From assembly GCA_025057315.1 (NCBI GenBank), contig JANWXW010000169.1, forward strand, positions 1 to 34,040: a DNA stretch of 34,040 nt, in the 5' to 3' direction. Made by a program: the position numbers and the translations under genes. Positions 30,091 through 34,040 of this stretch are shown here, piece by piece. Every line of letters begins with the position of its first letter. Positions within the stretch are counted from its first letter, which is position 1. This DNA is from Myxococcota bacterium (GTDB taxonomy: Bacteria; Myxococcota_A; Polyangia; Palsa-1104; JAEUJZ01). The notes below the pieces were generated by a model. That model saw nothing but the letters and a program-made list of their open reading frames with translations, did not search any database and had not been told where the DNA came from.

Positions 30091-31656
30091 TTAGACCGGG
30101 ATGATGCCGCGCTTGCGGTAGGGGCGCTCTACCTTGCGGTTCCAGGACATTTGCAGGCTCAGGGCCAGCAGGCGGCGCGTGTCGCGGGGGTCGATGACGT
30201 CGTCGATGAGGCCCCAGCCGGCCACGCGCAGGATGTCGATGTGCTTTTGCAGCATCGCCACCATCTGGGCCTTTGCTTCGGGGGGCGGCTCCTGGTCGCC
30301 AAACAGCTTGCGCCCGGCGATGCCCACCATGCCCTCGGCGCCCATGACGCTGATCTCGGCGCCGGGCCAGGCCACCAGCAGGTCCGGCTCGTAGGCGCGG
30401 CCGGCCATGACGTAGTAGCCCGCGCCATAGCCCTTGCGCACCACCACCGTCAGCTTTGGCACCGTGGCGGCCGCCATGATGTGCAGCATCTTGGCCCCGT
30501 GCCGAATGATGCCCTCGTGCTCCACCTTGCTGCCGACCATAAAGCCGGGCACGTCCATCAGGAACACGAGGGGGATGTTGAAGGCATCGCAGATCTGCAT
30601 AAAGTGCGCTGCCTTGTCCGCGCTGTGGACGTCGAGGATGCCGCCGAGCACGCGCGGGTTGTTGGCCACGATGCCCACCGGATAGCCGCCAATGCGCGCC
30701 AGGCACGTGATGATGTTGCGCGCCCAGCGCGGCTTGATGTCCAGAAAGCGGCCGTGGTCGACGACCAGCCGGAGGACATCGTACATGTCGTAGGCCTGGC
30801 GGGGGTTGTCCGGCACGACGTCGAGCAGTGCCTCCTCGCGGCGGTCAATGGGGTCGTTGCACGGCACGATGGGGGGCCGCTCCTCGCAGTGCTGGGGCAT
30901 GTAAGACAGGTAGTCTTTGATCACGTCCAGGCACGCCTGCTCGTCTGGGACCTCGAGGTCGCCGACCCCGGACACCTCGCAGTGGACCTTGCTGCCGCCC
31001 AGCTCCTGCTCGCTGATCTCCTGCCCCGTGACCGCCTTGACCAGCGGCGGCCCGCCCAGCGCCATGGAGCCGCGGTCGCGCACCATGGGCACAAAGTCGG
31101 CCAGGCCCGGGATGTAGGCTGTGCCGGCGGCGCCAGGCCCGACCATGGCCGCCACCATGGGCACCACGCCGGACATGATCACCTGCTCGCGAAAGAGGTG
31201 ACCGGTGCCGGCAAACAGGGAGAGAAAGTCGCCAGAGCCGGCGGATTTGGGGTCGATGCGGGCGCCGGCCGAGTCGATGAACCAGACCATGGGCATGCGG
31301 CAGCGCAGGGCCAGCTCGCGCAGGCGGCTCACCTTGGTCTCGCCGACCATGCCGATGGAGCCGCCCTTGACGGTAAAGTCGTAGGCTGCGGCGCACACAT
31401 GGCGCCCGCAGACCTTGCCCCAGCCGCAGATGACCGCGTCGGCAGGGGGCTTGTCGGTTGGGTCGGCAGAGCCCATCTGGGTGCCGTGGATGCCGATCTC
31501 GAAGTACTCGCCGTCGTCGAAGAAGCGGGCCAGCCGCTCGCGGGCCGTGAGCTTGCCCCGCTCGTGCTGGCGCTGGACCTTGTCGGGCCCGCCCATCTGC
31601 CGGATGCGGGCCCGCTCCGCCTCGATGTAGGCCAGGCGCTCGCGCATGGTGGACAT
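30091..31656 (-). CDS. Acyl-CoA carboxylase carboxyltransferase (propionyl-CoA carboxylase beta-like)
   Basis: A 521-residue carboxyltransferase subunit that moves CO2 from carboxybiotin to an acyl-CoA such as propionyl-CoA. The crotonase-like halves are intact: Gly-Lys-Leu-Thr-Ala-Arg-Glu-Arg at the start, Asp-Phe-Thr-Val-Lys-Gly-Gly-Ser near 94, Asp-Ser-Ala-Gly-Ala-Arg-Ile near 128, Gly-Pro-Gly-Ala-Ala-Gly oxyanion loop, and Asp-Val-Pro-Gly-Phe and Gly-Tyr-Gly-Ala-Gly-Tyr in the C-terminal half. The length is typical of PccB/MmdA. No biotin carboxylase or biotin-carrier gene is adjacent, so its partner is encoded elsewhere; methylmalonyl-CoA decarboxylase alpha and methylcrotonyl-CoA carboxylase beta are alternatives. 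A good promoter ends eight bases before ATG 31656, with no Shine-Dalgarno. Confidence 0.9.
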   Translation of the reverse strand: MSTMRERLAYIEAERARIRQMGGPDKVQRQHERGKLTARERLARFFDDGEYFEIGIHGTQMGSADPTDKPPADAVICGWGKVCGRHVCAAAYDFTVKGGSIGMVGETKVSRLRELALRCRMPMVWFIDSAGARIDPKSAGSGDFLSLFAGTGHLFREQVIMSGVVPMVAAMVGPGAAGTAYIPGLADFVPMVRDRGSMALGGPPLVKAVTGQEISEQELGGSKVHCEVSGVGDLEVPDEQACLDVIKDYLSYMPQHCEERPPIVPCNDPIDRREEALLDVVPDNPRQAYDMYDVLRLVVDHGRFLDIKPRWARNIITCLARIGGYPVGIVANNPRVLGGILDVHSADKAAHFMQICDAFNIPLVFLMDVPGFMVGSKVEHEGIIRHGAKMLHIMAAATVPKLTVVVRKGYGAGYYVMAGRAYEPDLLVAWPGAEISVMGAEGMVGIAGRKLFGDQEPPPEAKAQMVAMLQKHIDILRVAGWGLIDDVIDPRDTRRLLALSLQMSWNRKVERPYRKRGIIPV

Positions 31657-31664
31657 GGGTTCGG

Positions 31665-31694
31665 CTCATAGCCTGAGTGGCGCCGGGCCGTCAA
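31665..31694 (-). promoter_or_regulatory. Strong promoter abutting the carboxyltransferase start
   Basis: On the minus strand TTGACG (31689-31694, five of six) and TATGAG (31665-31670, four of six) are 18 bases apart. Only eight bases separate the -10 from ATG 31656, leaving a predicted leader of about two bases and no Shine-Dalgarno. Confidence 0.55.
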
Positions 31695-31855
31695 CCAGAC
31701 CTCATGCCCTGCGGCCGGAGGGAGGCGGCTGGCCGAGGCGGGGCGGACAGAGCAGGCGGCACGCCCGCAGCCGGTGGCCCTGGGCAGGGGCCCGACCCTT
31801 GACCACCGTGGTGGCGCCTAGCGACCTTGTGCCCCCGGGCAGGGGGCCGATGATC

Positions 31856-31885
31856 TTGCCGTCTTCTCTCGGGGCAGGCTACCAT
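31856..31885 (+). promoter_or_regulatory. Promoter abutting the M28 peptidase start
   Basis: TTGCCG (31856-31861) and TACCAT (31880-31885) are 18 bases apart. ATG 31893 lies seven bases after the -10 and ATG 31890 four bases after it, which would make 31893 the more likely start of a leaderless mRNA. Confidence 0.4.
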
Positions 31886-31889
31886 AGAA

Positions 31890-32987
31890 ATGATGTTTTT
31901 GAACCCCTGGCAGGGCGCCCTAGAGCGCATGCAGGCCCTTGTGCAGCGCTTGTGCGCGCCCAGCTGCGGCGGACGCGCCGCCGGTACCCGAGAGGGTCAG
32001 GAGGCCCGGGCCCTGCTCATCGACGCCCTGGAGGGTGCAGGCATCGAACCGGCAGGTCCGGTCGGCTACCTGCAGCCTGTGCCGGGCTGCGGCGGGGCCA
32101 ACGTGCTGGCGCAGGTGCGCGGCAGCGGCCCCTACCAGGACCGGTTGGTTCTGGTGTGCGCCCACTACGACCACCTGGGCTGGCACACCCCAGGGCAGGA
32201 GGCATTCTGGGGGGCAGACGACAATGCGGCCGCCCTGGCGATCACGCTGGAGCTGGGGCGGGTGCTCCGAGCGATGCCGGCAGGGCTGGGGCGCACGGTG
32301 CTCCTCTGTTTCTTTGATGGTGAAGAGCCGCCCTTCTTTCTGACCAAGGGCATGGGCTCGGAGCACTTTGCCAGCCGTCCCACCGTGCCCCTGTCGTCCA
32401 TCGACCTGATGATCTGTCTGGACCTGGTCGGTCACGCGGTCGGGCCCGAGCGGCTGCCGGCCGCCCTGCGCCAGTCCCTGTTTGTCCTGGGGGCCGAAAA
32501 GAGCGAGGGGACCGCCGCCCTGGTGGATGGGCTGGCCGAGGCCGTGCCCGGAGTACGGCCGGTGCGCTTGGGCATCGACCTGCTGCCCCCGTTGTCGGAC
32601 TACCATCCGTTTCAGAAGCGAGGGGTGCCGTTTCTGTTCCTGACCTGCGGGCGCTGGCGACATTACCACCAGGTCACAGACACGCCCGACCGCCTGGACT
32701 ACAACAAGATGCTGGCCATTGCCCGGTGGCTGGAGGTACTGGTCCGTCAGGTGGCCCAGCGCCCGGAACCGGCGGTGGCCTTCCTCCCCCATGGTCGGGA
32801 CGACCAGGCCACGCTGGAGTCGCTGTGGACCTGTCTGTCCTTGCTGGTGCCCTGGTTCGCCCGGGGCCGCGAGCTGCTGCGCCGGGTCGAGGTGCTACGG
32901 CATGCGGCCCGGGGACGGCTCCTGACGGCCGAGGAGCTGGAACAGACCGCGCTCCTGGTGGGGGAGGTAGAGGCCCTGCTCGCCTGA
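31890..32987 (+). CDS. M28-family zinc metallopeptidase
   Basis: A 365-residue (or 364 from ATG 31893) di-zinc aminopeptidase-like protein. Metal ligands and catalytic residues are readable: His92-Tyr-Asp94-His, Asp111 in Gly-Ala-Asp-Asp-Asn, catalytic Glu145 and zinc Glu146 in Asp-Gly-Glu-Glu, Asp178, and His260 in Tyr-His-Gln-Val-x-Asp-Thr-Pro. M28 enzymes remove N-terminal residues from peptides; glutaminyl cyclases share the fold. There is no signal peptide, unlike most M28 members, so it appears cytoplasmic. About 85 C-terminal residues beyond the catalytic domain are helical and Leu/Arg-rich, of unknown role. It converges on the TPR protein gene with a 12-base gap. Confidence 0.88.
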   Translation: MMFLNPWQGALERMQALVQRLCAPSCGGRAAGTREGQEARALLIDALEGAGIEPAGPVGYLQPVPGCGGANVLAQVRGSGPYQDRLVLVCAHYDHLGWHTPGQEAFWGADDNAAALAITLELGRVLRAMPAGLGRTVLLCFFDGEEPPFFLTKGMGSEHFASRPTVPLSSIDLMICLDLVGHAVGPERLPAALRQSLFVLGAEKSEGTAALVDGLAEAVPGVRPVRLGIDLLPPLSDYHPFQKRGVPFLFLTCGRWRHYHQVTDTPDRLDYNKMLAIARWLEVLVRQVAQRPEPAVAFLPHGRDDQATLESLWTCLSLLVPWFARGRELLRRVEVLRHAARGRLLTAEELEQTALLVGEVEALLA

Positions 32988-32999
32988 CAAGCGCCGGGA

Positions 33000-34040
33000 T
33001 CAGGGCCAGGCTGGCTGCCCGGCTGCTGGAGCCCCGGCGGAGGGTGGGCGGAGGCCGCGCGCCGCCTGCACCGTGCCCGGCACTTCCAGACACCGGCGGC
33101 GCTGGGCCTTGGCCAGCGCGGGATGCGCGGGGGTGAGGGTCGCGGCCTGCGCCAGCCAGTAGCGGAACTCCCAGCACCGGCCGCCCTGACGGGCCGCCTC
33201 GGCACGCAGGAGCCGATCGCGCGTCCAGGCAGCGAACAGCTCCTGGTGCTGGCCGCGCGCCAGCACGCGGTAGGAAGACCCTTCTGGAATTTCCGCCAGC
33301 AGCGGCATCAGATCCTCAGGGGGGCGGTTCGCCGCAGCTGCCATGTGGAGCCGCCCGTAGGCGGCGCGCGCGGCCAGCTCCTGCTGGGCGAGCCGCCGCT
33401 TGGCCGCGGCCACCTCGCGTACCTCCGTGGGCAGGCCTTCCTGAGCGAGCAGCGCATCGGCCCGGGCCATCGCCTCCTCCCAGCGCTGTGCGAGCAGGGC
33501 CCGCTCCAGGGGCAGCAGCTGGGCCTCGGCTCTCTCCTCCTGCGGGGCAGACGGGGAGGACGGCGGGGGCGGTGCGGGGGGCGAGACGGGCGGGGCCAGC
33601 GGACGCACCAGCAGGGCCACGACCAGGACCACCCCCAGGACCAGGGCACTGGCCAGAGCGAACGACACACGGGCCGCCAACGACGGCTTTGCCGCGGCGG
33701 GCGGCGGCAGGGCCTCGAGCCTCAGCGCCGGCAGGGACGGCACGGGCGCCAAGGGCGAGAGCTCGTCGGGCGGGGCCAGTGGCAGCTCTGGCGTTGGCAT
33801 CGTGCCAGGGGGTTCCAGCTCGTCGAGCAGCAGACGAGCCCGCAGGTGCCCGGGCTGGATGCGCAAGGCATGCCGCACAAGCTCGCTGGCGTTGGCGCGA
33901 TCCTGCCGCCGGTGGCACTTTTCGGCCAGGCGGTAGAGCTGCTCTGCCAGGGGCAGGTCCACCTCTTCGGTCACCGCCTCGGGAGGCTCGCGGGTTGCGA
34001 TCCAGCGGCCGAACAGCTCAGAGCGCACGCGCAAGGCCCC
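33000..34040 (-). CDS. TPR-containing single-pass membrane protein (5' end outside window)
   Basis: A total of 346 residues are visible; the frame is open to the window edge, and the only start near it is a weak TTG at 34034, so the true N-terminus is probably beyond 34040. The visible N-terminal part (about 25-75) is a TPR-like helix pair (Leu-Ala-Glu-x-Leu-Tyr-Arg-Leu-Ala-Glu, then a second with Ala-Leu-Arg-Ile-Gln-Pro-Gly-His-Leu-Arg-Ala). Then follow a Pro/Leu-rich linker, one transmembrane helix (Leu/Val-rich, about 125-145), a Pro/Ser-rich linker and a C-terminal helical, TPR-like region (about 175-310). This cytoplasmic TPR / periplasmic helical plan suits an assembly or signalling scaffold. 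No named family is recognised. Confidence 0.65.
   Translation of the reverse strand, partial: GALRVRSELFGRWIATREPPEAVTEEVDLPLAEQLYRLAEKCHRRQDRANASELVRHALRIQPGHLRARLLLDELEPPGTMPTPELPLAPPDELSPLAPVPSLPALRLEALPPPAAAKPSLAARVSFALASALVLGVVLVVALLVRPLAPPVSPPAPPPPSSPSAPQEERAEAQLLPLERALLAQRWEEAMARADALLAQEGLPTEVREVAAAKRRLAQQELAARAAYGRLHMAAAANRPPEDLMPLLAEIPEGSSYRVLARGQHQELFAAWTRDRLLRAEAARQGGRCWEFRYWLAQAATLTPAHPALAKAQRRRCLEVPGTVQAARGLRPPSAGAPAAGQPAWP

Noticed and set aside
30151..31671. A 506-codon ORF on the plus strand fully antisense to the carboxyltransferase gene
   Set aside because: It is His/Gly/Ala/Val-rich with no domain and mirrors the codons of a well-conserved enzyme. Long antisense frames are expected with strong GC bias at third positions.
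31807..31825. TTGACC plus the adjacent CCACC/GGTGG inverted repeat as an M28 promoter/operator
   Set aside because: No acceptable -10 lies 16-18 bases downstream. The TTGCCG/TACCAT pair next to the start codon fits better.

Overview
The window is very GC-rich bacterial DNA that most resembles Myxococcota (myxobacteria and relatives). Pointers are the many lipoproteins, a Gly-rich envelope protein ending in a MYXO-CTERM-like Cys/hydrophobic/Arg tail, an OmpA protein with thrombospondin type 3 repeats, a Ser/Thr kinase with a PAS domain, FG-GAP/UnbV and multiheme cytochrome lipoproteins, and a solitary AbiEi-like regulator. This placement is inference from gene content; no rRNA or marker gene is present. 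I see no tRNA, rRNA, insertion sequence, prophage or CRISPR array.

Layout. 1-568 is G-rich with at most one doubtful ORF. 569-3048 (+) holds a small zinc-ribbon protein, then three overlapping lipoprotein genes: a YtkA/FixH-like protein, a cytochrome-like protein with an odd CX6CH motif, and a five-heme cytochrome. 8017-3058 (-) is an envelope operon with a clear promoter: Gly-rich MYXO-CTERM-like protein, OmpA/TSP3 protein, and a protein with two cyclic-nucleotide domains and no output domain. Upstream on the same strand lie AbiEi (8767-8138) and a Ser/Thr kinase-PAS protein (10219-8810). Divergent from the kinase are a CheY-like receiver, a GNAT acetyltransferase and an FG-GAP/UnbV lipoprotein, coupled by 4-base overlaps (10362-13170). 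A 1189-residue lipoprotein of unknown function fills 16934-13365 (-).

20774-17031 (-) is a tight operon: Ppx/GppA phosphatase, rubredoxin, thioredoxin reductase, and P5C dehydrogenase. argJ follows (22139-20907, -). 22443-25948 (+) is a three-gene envelope operon: a membrane-anchored coiled-coil/Pro-rich protein, a FadL-like barrel, and a Cys-rich beta-helix lipoprotein. Beyond a 523-base convergent spacer with decayed 42-base repeats come, on the minus strand, a 1-Cys peroxiredoxin, a DUF71 PP-loop ATPase paired with a small membrane protein, a UDP-sugar pyrophosphorylase of the eukaryotic UAP type, and an acyl-CoA carboxyltransferase. The window ends with an M28 metallopeptidase (+) and the 3' part of a TPR/transmembrane protein gene (-) that runs off the edge.

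Two themes stand out. First, many unrecognised or loosely assigned envelope proteins sit in compact operons. Second, several first-in-operon genes lack a Shine-Dalgarno sequence and instead carry a -10-like hexamer 6 to 8 bases before the start codon, as expected for leaderless or nearly leaderless mRNAs. The divergent kinase/receiver pair is the clearest case. I did not find an obvious self-contained novel defence or biosynthetic system. The best candidates for undescribed biology are the 22443-25948 envelope operon, the kinase/receiver/GNAT/FG-GAP locus, the 569-3048 redox lipoprotein cluster and the DUF71/membrane-protein pair.
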